Assembly (NCBI RefSeq): GCF_002723835.1
Contig: NZ_BEWG01000020.1
Span: 110,630 to 168,179, forward strand
Direction: 5' to 3'
From: Mycobacterium sp. shizuoka-1
GTDB lineage: Bacteria > Actinomycetota > Actinomycetes > Mycobacteriales > Mycobacteriaceae
DNA length: 57,550 bases
Part shown: piece after piece, positions 38,139-46,288 of the stretch
Layout of the letters: each line of letters opens with the position of its first letter
Position numbering within the stretch: the first letter of the stretch is position 1
The notes under the pieces: generated by a model
Database searches by the model: none
Seen by the model: only the letters and a program-made list of their open reading frames with translations
What the model was told of the DNA's origin: nothing
Made by a program: the position numbers and the translations under genes

Positions 38139-38933
38139 ATGCCCGCTACTCCTGGTGCGTTCGACCTCACCGGTCAGGTGGCCCTGGTGACCGGATCGAG
38201 CAGCGAGATCGGCATCGGCTTTGCCTCGGCTCGGCTGCTGGGTCAGCTGGGGGCGGCGGTGATGGTGACCGGCACGACCGATCGGGTGCACCGCCGGGCC
38301 GAGGAACTGGCCGGTGAGGGCATCCGCGCCGCGGCGCACATCGCCGACCTGTTCGAGTCTGAAGCGGCCAGTGGGCTCGTCGCAGCCACGGTCGCGGCGT
38401 TCGGCAAGCTGGACATCCTGGTGAACAACGCCGGACTGGCTTCGGTGCACAGCCCCGAGGAGCCCAACCCGTTGATGGTGATGACTGACGAGGAATGGTC
38501 ACTTGCGTTGCGGCGCAACCTTGACACCGCCTTCCAGGTCACCCGGGCGGCACTGCCCGGGATGGTCGAGCGTGGATACGGCCGGGTGGTCAACGTGGGC
38601 TCGACGGCCGGTGTGCTCACCGCCTACACCGGTGACGTGGGCTATCACACCGCTAAGGCGGCGATGCTGGGGATGACCAGGTCGATGGCCGTCGACTACG
38701 CCAAGACCGGCATCACTGCCAACCTCGTGCTGCCCGGCTGGATCGCGACGGCAGCGCAGCTGCCCTCGGAAGTCGCTGCCGGGAACGCCACTCCGATCGG
38801 ACGCTCCGCCACCGCTGACGAGGTCGCGGCCGGGGTCGCGTTCCTGGCGACCCCGGGCGCCTCCTACGTCACCGGCACCACGCTGATCATCGACGGCGGC
38901 AACGCCATCTGCGGGGCCACCACGGCGGCGTGA
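38139..38933 (+). CDS. SDR oxidoreductase with altered glycine motif
   Basis: A 264-residue SDR with catalytic VGSTAGVLTAYTGDVGYHTAK, the NNAG motif and a GGN...C-terminal end. The cofactor loop reads TGSSSEIGIG, where Glu replaces the middle Gly of the usual TGxxxGxG, a pattern seen in some divergent SDRs. GAAGGGAG precedes ATG 38139. It is divergent from the ureohydrolase operon and shares the palindromic operator region, so both may respond to the same TetR. Confidence 0.86.
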   Translation: MPATPGAFDLTGQVALVTGSSSEIGIGFASARLLGQLGAAVMVTGTTDRVHRRAEELAGEGIRAAAHIADLFESEAASGLVAATVAAFGKLDILVNNAGLASVHSPEEPNPLMVMTDEEWSLALRRNLDTAFQVTRAALPGMVERGYGRVVNVGSTAGVLTAYTGDVGYHTAKAAMLGMTRSMAVDYAKTGITANLVLPGWIATAAQLPSEVAAGNATPIGRSATADEVAAGVAFLATPGASYVTGTTLIIDGGNAICGATTAA

Positions 38934-38943
38934 GCCCCGGGGT

Positions 38944-40281
38944 TCAGCTCGGCGCGGGCAGTCGCAGCACGAGCCGCGCCCCGCCCAGCGCGCTGTCTTC
39001 CAGTGTCGCTGTGCCGCCGTGTAATTCGGCCTGCTGGGCGACCAGTGCCAGGCCGAGCCCGGAGCCTGAGTGCGAGGCCGTAGACCCGCGGGCGAACCGT
39101 TCGAAGACCGCCGCGCGCTCGGCCTCTGGCACGCCGGTGCCGTTGTCGTCGACCGCGATCTGGACTCCGTTGCGGGAGCTGACCGCCGAGAGCTGCACGC
39201 GGGTCGCGCCGCCGTGCTTGACGGCGTTGGCGATCGCGTTGTCCACAGCCAGCCGGAGTCCGGCGGGCAGGCCGATGATGATGCAGGTGGGCGAGGGCGC
39301 CAGCGACACCTCGAGGTCGGGGTAGACCCGCATCGCGTCGTGCGCGGCGCGGTCGAGTAGTTCGGTGATGTCGACCGGAACGTGGTCGGCCTCGGTCGAA
39401 AGTTCGCCCTGGGCAAGCCGTTCCAGCGCGCCCAGGGTGGCCTCGATACGGCTCTGGGTGCGCACGACATCGCCGAGAACTTCCTTGCGCTGTTCGTCGG
39501 TCATGTCCAAGGTGGCCAGCACCTCGAGGTTGGTGCGCATGGCGGTCAGCGGGGTGCGCAGCTCGTGGGCCGACACCGCGGCGAAGTCGCGCGCCGAGGC
39601 CAAGGCCGCCTGGGTACGGTCCTGTTCGGTCCAGATCCGCTCCAGCAGACCCTTGATCGCCTCGCCGATCTCGACGGCCTCGGTGGCACCGCCGATCTCC
39701 ACGTCCGGGGCCTTGTCGCCGGCTTCGATCTGCCGGGTCTGGGCCGCCAGCCGGCGAAACGGCCGCACCGCGAAGGTGGCCAGCAGCCAGCCCAGCAGAC
39801 CGGCCGCGCCCACGGCCAGCCCACAGATCATCAGGACGCGGCGATGCAGGTTGTTGGTGTCGGCGATGGTGTCGTCGTAGGTGGCGCCGACTTCCAGCGA
39901 GGTGGCTTCGGGGTAGGACAGCTCCACGGTACGGACCCGGTAGCGGACCCCGTCGACGTAGGTTGTCGCGTAATCGGAGTCGACCCGGGGCAACACCACC
40001 GGGGAGTTGGACCGCACCTGGTCGCCGCGGCGGACGGTGATCACCACGTCCTGGTCGTTGGGCGAGGGCGGGATCTGGTCGAGCCCGCGCGGCACGAAGG
40101 GGACGGCGAAGCCCGCCGCTTCGTCCAACCGCCGGTCCAGCCGTTCCAGGCGGTCGTTGGTGATACCGATCCAGACGATGGTGCCGACGATGGTCACCAC
40201 GATCGCGGCGCCGATCGCTGTCGCGAACGCCACCCGGGTGCGTAGCGACGGGGTGCGGCGAAAGATCCCCGCGAGCTTCAC
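38944..40281 (-). CDS. prrB: Sensor histidine kinase PrrB
   Basis: A 445-residue membrane kinase with helix 1 (about 20-40), a periplasmic region (about 41-147), helix 2 (about 148-171), HAMP, the phospho-acceptor His239 in VSAHELRTPL, and an ATPase domain with NAVKHGG, DNGTGVP and GSGLGLALV. It corresponds to M. tuberculosis PrrB (Rv0902c), involved in early intracellular growth. It begins 4 bases after prrA and is co-transcribed with it. Confidence 0.93.
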   Translation of the reverse strand: MKLAGIFRRTPSLRTRVAFATAIGAAIVVTIVGTIVWIGITNDRLERLDRRLDEAAGFAVPFVPRGLDQIPPSPNDQDVVITVRRGDQVRSNSPVVLPRVDSDYATTYVDGVRYRVRTVELSYPEATSLEVGATYDDTIADTNNLHRRVLMICGLAVGAAGLLGWLLATFAVRPFRRLAAQTRQIEAGDKAPDVEIGGATEAVEIGEAIKGLLERIWTEQDRTQAALASARDFAAVSAHELRTPLTAMRTNLEVLATLDMTDEQRKEVLGDVVRTQSRIEATLGALERLAQGELSTEADHVPVDITELLDRAAHDAMRVYPDLEVSLAPSPTCIIIGLPAGLRLAVDNAIANAVKHGGATRVQLSAVSSRNGVQIAVDDNGTGVPEAERAAVFERFARGSTASHSGSGLGLALVAQQAELHGGTATLEDSALGGARLVLRLPAPS

Positions 40282-40285
40282 GGGG

Positions 40286-40987
40286 TCACTGGGTGCGCAA
40301 CACGAAGCCCACGCCGCGCACGGTATGCAGCAGTCGGGGCGCGCCGCCGGCCTCGAGTTTGCGACGCAGGTAGCCGATGAAGACGTCGACGACGTTGGTG
40401 TCGGCGGCGAAGTCGTAGCCCCACACCAGCTCGAGCAGTTGCGCGCGGGACAGCACCGCCGTCTTGTGCTCGGCGAGCACGGCGAGCAGGTCGAACTCGC
40501 GCTTGGTCAGGTCGACGTCGACGCCGTTGACCCGGGCCCGGCGGCCGGGGATGTCGACCTCGAGCGGTCCGACCTGGATGGTTTCCGAGGAAAACGTGGC
40601 CGTGGAGCCGCGCCGGCGCAGCAGCGCCTTGACCCGGGCCACCAATTCGGCCAACACGAACGGCTTGACCAGGTAGTCGTCGGCGCCGGCTTCGAGCCCG
40701 GCGACCCGGTCGTCGACCGAGCTGCGGGCCGAGAGCACGCATACCGGCACATCGTTGTCCATCGCGCGCAGCGCGGTCACCACACTCACGCCGTCGAGCA
40801 CCGGCATGTTGATGTCCAGGACGATCGCATCGGGCCTGGTTTCGGTGGCCGACCGCAGCGCTTCGGCACCGTCGACGGCGGTGGCGACTTCGAACCCGGA
40901 GAGCCGCAGCCCGCGCTCCAGTGATGCGAGCACGTCGGGATCGTCATCGACCACCAGTACCCGGGGTGCGGCCGAACTACTGTCCAT
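40286..40987 (-). CDS. prrA: OmpR-type response regulator PrrA
   Basis: A 233-residue regulator: receiver with Asp14-16 cluster, phospho-Asp58 ([11 protein letters not shown]) and Lys108-region (LVKPF), then an OmpR winged helix with [15 protein letters not shown] and [14 protein letters not shown]. PrrA is essential in M. tuberculosis. ATG 40985-40987 gives [16 protein letters not shown]. It is divergent from the ABC exporter. Confidence 0.95.
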   Translation of the reverse strand: MDSSSAAPRVLVVDDDPDVLASLERGLRLSGFEVATAVDGAEALRSATETRPDAIVLDINMPVLDGVSVVTALRAMDNDVPVCVLSARSSVDDRVAGLEAGADDYLVKPFVLAELVARVKALLRRRGSTATFSSETIQVGPLEVDIPGRRARVNGVDVDLTKREFDLLAVLAEHKTAVLSRAQLLELVWGYDFAADTNVVDVFIGYLRRKLEAGGAPRLLHTVRGVGFVLRTQ

Positions 40988-41058
40988 GGCCCTATCTTGC
41001 CTGATCGAGGGTCCGACCAGTGGGAGGCCGCCGCGACACGGACGTGCGGCGGAAGGGT

Positions 41059-41089
41059 TTGACCTCAATGTTCGTTGAGGTTTTACCGT
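41059..41089 (+). promoter_or_regulatory. SoxR/MerR-type promoter-operator for the ABC exporter
   Basis: -35 TTGACC (41059-41064) and -10 TACCGT (41084-41089) are 19 bases apart, the stretched spacing used by MerR-family activators. Inside is a perfect dyad, ACCTCAA (41062-41068), six bases, TTGAGGT (41075-41081). The arms CCTCAA-N6-TTGAGG are those of the SoxR box. In Streptomyces, SoxR activates ABC exporters for redox-active compounds, so the downstream transporter fits. No MerR gene lies in the window. Confidence 0.72.
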
Positions 41090-41093
41090 GGGG

Positions 41094-41186
41094 ATGGCGC
41101 GCCAGATAACCGATTGCCGTGCGTGCGATCATCGAATGCAGGGGAGTCATGTCGGACCGGGCGCATACGTTCAGCGGTGTCGGTGA
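41094..41186 (+). CDS. Possible 30-residue leader ORF with Cys-x-x-Cys
   Basis: ATG 41094 starts 4 bases after the -10 TACCGT, close to the expected transcription start, and reads [15 protein letters not shown]... to a TGA at 41184-41186. It holds cysteines at 8, 11 and 29. The stop overlaps GTG 41183, an in-frame upstream start of the ABC gene (GTGA). This could be a leaderless regulatory peptide coupling to the exporter. The gap from the -10 is shorter than normal for a leaderless start, so it is uncertain. Confidence 0.3.
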   Translation: MARQITDCRACDHRMQGSHVGPGAYVQRCR

Positions 41187-41194
41187 CGAGGGAA

Positions 41195-43147
41195 ATGGTT
41201 GACGTGGTGGATGTGGTGACTTCCGAATCGGGCGCCCGCCCGGATCCGGCCATCGCCGCGCCGCCGCGAGTGCCTCGGGCCGGCACCGATCTGTTCCGCC
41301 TGTTGCCCTACCTGATGCCGTACCGGGCCCGCTGGATCGCGATGGTCGCCGTCGCGGTCACCAGCCTGGTTGCCACCGTCGCGATCCCGCTGATGACCAA
41401 GGCGGTGATCGACGGACCGGTGCGCCATCAGGACCAGCACGGCCTGTGGCTGCTCGGTGCGGCGGCCGTCGGGGTGGGCGTGACCGAAGCCGTGCTGTGG
41501 TTCATCCGCCGCTGGCTGATCGCCCGGGCCACGATGGGTGTCGAGGCCGACATCCGCAAGGATCTCTATGCCCGGCTGCAGATCTTGCCGATGTCGTTTC
41601 ACGGCCGCTGGCAGTCGGGTCAGTTGTTGTCGCGAATCATGAACGACCTCAGCACGATTCGGCGCCTGCTCTCGTTCGGCCTGGTGTTCTTGCTGCTCAA
41701 CGTCCTGCAGATCACCGTGGTCACCGCCATCCTGCTGGCGATGTACTGGCCGCTGGGGGTGGTGGTGTTGATCTCGATCGCACCGATCACGCTCACCGTG
41801 CTGCACTTCGAGCGCACCTTCACCCTGCTGTCCCGGCAGGCCCAGGACCAGGCCGGCCACGTCGCCACCCATGTCGAGGAGTCGGCGCTGGGGTTGCGGG
41901 CGGTGAAGTCGTTCGGCCGGGAGGACTACGTCTACCAGCGCTTCGACGAACAGGCCGGCACGCTCTACGACACGCAGATCCAGAAGGTCGCCGTGTCGGC
42001 GAAGTTCTGGACTCTGCTCGAGGTGATCCCCAACCTCACGCTGATCGTGGTTCTGGGGTTCGGGGCCTACGCCGCCGGGCACGGCCTGGTCACCCTCGGC
42101 ACCCTCGTCGCGTTCATCACGATGATGTTGTCGCTGGTCTGGCCGATCGCGTCGCTGGGTTTCCTGCTGTCGATGACTCAGGAGGCGATGACGGCGGCCA
42201 ATCGGATCGCCGAGATCTTCGACGCCCCGCGCGAGATCACCGACGGCCCCCGCGCGCAGGCCCCGCGGGGTTCCCGGCTGGAGTTCGATGACGTCGGGTT
42301 CAGGTTCCCCGACAGCGGCACGTTCGCCGTGCGCCACGTCAACGTCACCGTGGAACCGGGGGAGACACTGGCCCTGGTCGGCGCCACCGGCTCGGGCAAG
42401 TCGGTGCTGGCGTCGCTGCTGCCCCGGCTCTACGACGTCACCGAGGGTGCGATCCGCATCGACGGCACCGACATCCGCGAGCTGTCGCTGGAGGCGCTGC
42501 GCGAAACCGTGGCCACCGCGTTCGAGGATCCGACCCTGTTCTCGATGTCGGTGGCCGAGAACCTGCGGCTGGGTCGCCCGGAGGCCACTGACGAGGAACT
42601 GGCCCGGGCCGTTCAGATCGCCGCCGCGGACTTCGTCTACGACCTGCCTTACGGTTTGCAGACCCGCATCGGTGAGCAGGGCATGAGCCTGTCCGGCGGC
42701 CAGCGCCAACGACTTTCGCTGGCCCGGGCGATCCTGGCCGCACCCCGCATCCTGGTGCTCGACGACACGCTGTCGGCCCTCGACGTGCACACCGAAGCCG
42801 CGGTCACCGAGGCGCTGCGACGGGTGCTCGCCGGGATCACGGCGGTGGTGGTCGCCCACCGCGCCTCGACGGTCCTGCTGGCCGACAAGGTCGCGTTGCT
42901 CGATTCGGTCGACGGTGCAGGCACGATCACCCACATCGGCACCCACACCGAACTGCTGGCGACGGTGCCCCGCTACCGCTTCCTGCTGGCCGCCGACGAC
43001 GAACTCGACGACGGTTGCGAGCCGCGGTGTGACTGGGAGGACGACGACGCCCGCGGCCGGCTCGACCGCGCCTACGAGGAGGCCTGCGGTGAGCGCGGCG
43101 CCACGCGGCGCACCGCCGACTACGCCTCAGACGGCAGGCGGCGATGA
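41195..43147 (+). CDS. ABC exporter half-transporter 1 (degenerate ATP site)
   Basis: A 650-residue fusion of a six-helix membrane domain (about 25-320) and ATPase. Walker A is VGATGSGKS (~395-403), signature LSGGQRQ, Walker B LVLDDTLSALD with Asp524 where catalytic Glu is normal, and switch His in VVVAHRAST. That Asp, together with LSAGQ in the partner, is the signature of a heterodimeric exporter with one non-hydrolytic site. ATG 41195 is used; GTG 41183 is an alternative that overlaps the short leader ORF. A Cys/acidic-rich tail (~605-650) follows the ATPase. The end overlaps the next gene (ATGA). Confidence 0.9.
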   Translation: MVDVVDVVTSESGARPDPAIAAPPRVPRAGTDLFRLLPYLMPYRARWIAMVAVAVTSLVATVAIPLMTKAVIDGPVRHQDQHGLWLLGAAAVGVGVTEAVLWFIRRWLIARATMGVEADIRKDLYARLQILPMSFHGRWQSGQLLSRIMNDLSTIRRLLSFGLVFLLLNVLQITVVTAILLAMYWPLGVVVLISIAPITLTVLHFERTFTLLSRQAQDQAGHVATHVEESALGLRAVKSFGREDYVYQRFDEQAGTLYDTQIQKVAVSAKFWTLLEVIPNLTLIVVLGFGAYAAGHGLVTLGTLVAFITMMLSLVWPIASLGFLLSMTQEAMTAANRIAEIFDAPREITDGPRAQAPRGSRLEFDDVGFRFPDSGTFAVRHVNVTVEPGETLALVGATGSGKSVLASLLPRLYDVTEGAIRIDGTDIRELSLEALRETVATAFEDPTLFSMSVAENLRLGRPEATDEELARAVQIAAADFVYDLPYGLQTRIGEQGMSLSGGQRQRLSLARAILAAPRILVLDDTLSALDVHTEAAVTEALRRVLAGITAVVVAHRASTVLLADKVALLDSVDGAGTITHIGTHTELLATVPRYRFLLAADDELDDGCEPRCDWEDDDARGRLDRAYEEACGERGATRRTADYASDGRRR

Positions 43148-44961
43148 CCGCGACCGAATGGCGTGGCCGGCTCGACGAGCAGCCCGACGACCTGCCCATC
43201 GACGAGGCCCGTCCCCGCGGCCGCGAGGCCCGGGCACTGCTGGGCTCGCTGCTGACGCCGTTTCGGGCCGCCGTCGGACTGCTGGCGCTGGTGGTCATCG
43301 TGGAAAACGTTGCACGACTGTCGGTTCCGCTGCTCGTACAACGCGGTATCGACCACGCGATCCCGCCGCTGCTGGCCGGCGGGTCGGCGCGCGAACTGGT
43401 CATCGTGGTCGCCGCGCTGTGCGGTGTGGTCTGTGTGCAGGCGATCAGCCGGCTGGTGTTCCTCAACCGCTCGGGGCGCATCGGGCAGCGGGTGCTGCTG
43501 GAGGTGCGCCGACGGGTGTTCCGGCACTTCCAGCGCCTGGACGTCGCCTTCCACGACCGCTACACGTCCGGGCGGGTGGTCAGCCGGCTGACCAACGATG
43601 TCGAGGCGATCCAGGACATGCTGGAGACCGGCTTCGACAGCCTGATCACCGCGGTGCTGACGTTGTTCGGCACGGCCGTCGTGCTGGTCGTCCTCGATGT
43701 GCGGCTGGGGCTGATGTGTCTGGCCGCGTTCCCGATCTTGGTCGGGTTGGTGTGGTGGTTCTCCTCGGAATCGGCCAAGACCTATCGCCGGGTGCGAGAG
43801 AGCGCCGCGTTGGTGATCGTGCAGTTCGTCGAGACGATGACCGGCATCAAGGCGGTGCAGGCCTACCGCCGCGGGCCGCGCAACCAGCAGATCTTCGACG
43901 AGGTCGCCGACCGGTACCGTGAGGACAACGAGCGGACATTCCGGCTGCTGGCGATCTTCATGCCGGCGGTCAAGCTCGTCGGCAACCTGACCACCGGGGT
44001 GGTGCTGATCTACGGCGGCTACCGGGTGTTGCACGGCCAGATGACCATCGGCACTCTGGCGGCGTTCCTGCTGTACCTGCGGATGTTCTTCGAACCGATG
44101 CAGGAGATCTCGCAGTTCTTCAACACCTTCCAGTCGGCGTCGTCGGCGCTGGAGAAGCTGGCCGGAGTGCTGGCGCAGAAGCCGGCGATCGCCGATCCGG
44201 CGGCCCCGGTGCACCTGGAGCGGGTACGCGGTGAGATCGGGTTCCGCGATGTGGAATTCAGCTATGTGCCGGACCGTCCCGTGCTTCCCGAGCTGTCGTT
44301 GGTGGTGCCCGCGGGGCAGACCGTGGCGCTCGTCGGCACCACCGGTGCGGGCAAGACCACCATCGCCAAGCTGATCGCCCGGTTCTACGACCCGACGGCG
44401 GGGGCGGTCACCCTCGACGGCGTCGACCTGCGGGACTTCGCCCAGAGCGACCTGCGCCGCCACGTCGTGATGGTCACCCAGGAGAACTTCCTGTTCTCCG
44501 GCAGCATCGCCGACAACATCCGGTTCGGTCGGCCGTCGGCGTCGGACGCGCAGGTGCACGCCGCCGCGGCCGCGGTCGGTGCCGACGAGTTCATCGCGGC
44601 GCTGCCCGACGGGTACGACACCGACGTCGCCACCCGCGGCGGACGGCTGTCGGCCGGACAGCGCCAGTTGATCGCGTTCGCCCGCGCGTTCCTCGCCGAC
44701 CCCGCGGTGCTGATTCTCGACGAGGCGACCTCGTCGCTGGACATCCCCAGCGAGCGGCTGGTGCAGCGGGCGTTGCGAACCGTGCTGGCCGACCGGACCG
44801 CGCTGATCATCGCCCACCGGTTGTCGACCGTCGAGATCGCCGATCGGGTTCTGGTGCTCGAGCACGGTCGCGTCATGGAGGACGGGCCGCCGGGCGAGCT
44901 GATCGGCGCGCAGGGTCGGTATGCCGCGCTACACCGGGCGTGGCTGGAATCGCTGGCGTAA
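43144..44961 (+). CDS. ABC exporter half-transporter 2 (catalytic ATP site)
   Basis: A 605-residue membrane-ATPase fusion: six helices, Walker A VGTTGAGKT, signature LSAGQRQ (502-508), canonical Walker B LILDEATSSLD with Glu527, and LIIAHRLST. ATG 43144 overlaps the partner stop (ATGA), so the two are made together. Family members export lipids, peptides or drugs; the SoxR-like promoter suggests redox-active toxic compounds (inference). Confidence 0.92.
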   Translation: MTATEWRGRLDEQPDDLPIDEARPRGREARALLGSLLTPFRAAVGLLALVVIVENVARLSVPLLVQRGIDHAIPPLLAGGSARELVIVVAALCGVVCVQAISRLVFLNRSGRIGQRVLLEVRRRVFRHFQRLDVAFHDRYTSGRVVSRLTNDVEAIQDMLETGFDSLITAVLTLFGTAVVLVVLDVRLGLMCLAAFPILVGLVWWFSSESAKTYRRVRESAALVIVQFVETMTGIKAVQAYRRGPRNQQIFDEVADRYREDNERTFRLLAIFMPAVKLVGNLTTGVVLIYGGYRVLHGQMTIGTLAAFLLYLRMFFEPMQEISQFFNTFQSASSALEKLAGVLAQKPAIADPAAPVHLERVRGEIGFRDVEFSYVPDRPVLPELSLVVPAGQTVALVGTTGAGKTTIAKLIARFYDPTAGAVTLDGVDLRDFAQSDLRRHVVMVTQENFLFSGSIADNIRFGRPSASDAQVHAAAAAVGADEFIAALPDGYDTDVATRGGRLSAGQRQLIAFARAFLADPAVLILDEATSSLDIPSERLVQRALRTVLADRTALIIAHRLSTVEIADRVLVLEHGRVMEDGPPGELIGAQGRYAALHRAWLESLA

Positions 44962-44988
44962 CCGCGTTCTCGCCGGATACTCGGAGGT

Positions 44989-45642
44989 ATGCAGCGCTAT
45001 TTGGATAGGGCCGACGCGGGCCGCCGGCTGGCCGCCGCGTTGACGGCCTACCGGGGTCGCCACGTACTGGTGCTCGGCCTGCCGCGTGGCGGGGTTCCGG
45101 TCGCCTTCGAGGTCGCCAACGCGCTTCAGGCCCCGCTGGATGTGCTTGTCGTGCGCAAACTCGGCGTGCCCCGCCAGCCTGAGTTGGCGTTCGGTGCGAT
45201 CGGCGAGGGTGGGGTGCGGGTTCTCAACGACGCGGTGCTGCGGCATGTGTCGGTCAGCGATGCCGAGATGGCCGAGGTTCAGGCCGCCCAGCGCGCCGAA
45301 CTCGAGCGCCGCGTCGGGCGTTATCGCGGCGATCGGGCGCCGATTCCGTTGGCCGGACGGGTGGTGCTGATCGTCGACGACGGGTTCGCCACCGGTTCCA
45401 CGGCCAGGGCGGCGTGTCTGGTGGCGCGCGCCGGCGGCGCGGCCACGGTCGTGCTGGCCGCCCCGATCGGCGCCCCCGACACCATCGCCGACTTGCGCCA
45501 CTACGCAGACGAGGTCGTATGTCTGGGCGCACCAGCCCATTTCACCGCGGTCGGCCAGGGCTACGATGACTTCCGGCAGACCTCCGACGAGGAGGTGTGC
45601 ACGCTGTTGGACTGCGCCGGCCGCGGCTTTACGCAACAATGA
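44989..45642 (+). CDS. PRTase-fold phosphoribosyltransferase
   Basis: A 217-residue protein with the PRPP-binding motif VVLIVDDGFATGSTARAA and GLPRGGVPVAFEVA; the central part VVRKLGVPRQPELAFGAIGEGG is the typical bacterial 'phosphoribosyltransferase' of unknown substrate. GGAGGT lies directly before ATG 44989 and the gene is 27 bases after the ABC operon, so it is likely co-transcribed. Confidence 0.88.
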   Translation: MQRYLDRADAGRRLAAALTAYRGRHVLVLGLPRGGVPVAFEVANALQAPLDVLVVRKLGVPRQPELAFGAIGEGGVRVLNDAVLRHVSVSDAEMAEVQAAQRAELERRVGRYRGDRAPIPLAGRVVLIVDDGFATGSTARAACLVARAGGAATVVLAAPIGAPDTIADLRHYADEVVCLGAPAHFTAVGQGYDDFRQTSDEEVCTLLDCAGRGFTQQ

Positions 45643-45666
45643 GTTAATCAGCGATACAACCGAAAC

Positions 45667-45678
45667 TCACCTGGGTGA
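45667..45678. promoter_or_regulatory. Small dyad before the NrtR-like gene
   Basis: TCACC-TG-GGTGA is a perfect 12-base inverted repeat 4 bases before the GTG start at 45683. It may be an operator for the NrtR-like protein; such sites are short, so chance is not excluded. Confidence 0.35.
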
Positions 45679-45682
45679 TTTG

Positions 45683-46288
45683 GTGAGCCCACACGTGGCG
45701 GTGGACACCGCGTTGTTGACCCTCGACCCGGCCGATCCGGAGCTGCTGGTGCTGCAGGTGCGACGATCCGACGGCCCGGGCTGGGCGCTGCCGGGAACCT
45801 TCCTGCACCCCGGCGAACGGCTCGCCGACGCCGTCGAAAGGTCCCTTCGCGTCAAGGCCGATGTGCGCGGGCTCCGGCCGAGCCAACTGCACGTCTACGA
45901 CGACCCGGCCCGCGACAGCCGTGGGTGGGTGTTGTCGGTGGCGCATGTCGAGGTCGTCCCGATCCGCAGGCTTGCTGCGCGGACCCCAGACCGGACCCGG
46001 CTCGTCGCGGTGGCCCGGCCGGGCCGGCTACGGTACGGACACGGGGAGATCGTCGCCCGCGCGGTGGCGCACGTCCGCGACCGCTACGCCGCCCAGCCGG
46101 ACCCCGACCACCTCCTGGGTCGTCAGTTCACCCTCGGCGAGCTGCATCGGGTGCACGAGGCGGTGGCGGGCCGGCCGTTGCAGCGCGACGGTTTCCGGCG
46201 GCTGATGAAGCCGCTGCTGCGGCCGACCGGCCACCTGGTCACCCGCACCGGCGGGCGGCCCGCCGAGCTGTTCCGGCGCAGTCCTTAG
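45683..46288 (+). CDS. NrtR-like regulator with inactive Nudix domain
   Basis: A 201-residue protein with an N-terminal Nudix fold (about 1-120) and a C-terminal winged helix (about 135-200, LLGRQFTLGELHRVHEAVAG...FRRLMKPLL). The Nudix box reads GTFLHPGERLADAVERSLRVKADVRG, keeping the first Gly/Glu but losing the REUxEE glutamates, as in NrtR NAD-metabolism repressors, which bind ADP-ribose rather than hydrolyse it. GTG 45683 is the first credible start. It ends convergent with accD3 with a 4-base overlap. Target genes unknown. Confidence 0.8.
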   Translation: MSPHVAVDTALLTLDPADPELLVLQVRRSDGPGWALPGTFLHPGERLADAVERSLRVKADVRGLRPSQLHVYDDPARDSRGWVLSVAHVEVVPIRRLAARTPDRTRLVAVARPGRLRYGHGEIVARAVAHVRDRYAAQPDPDHLLGRQFTLGELHRVHEAVAGRPLQRDGFRRLMKPLLRPTGHLVTRTGGRPAELFRRSP

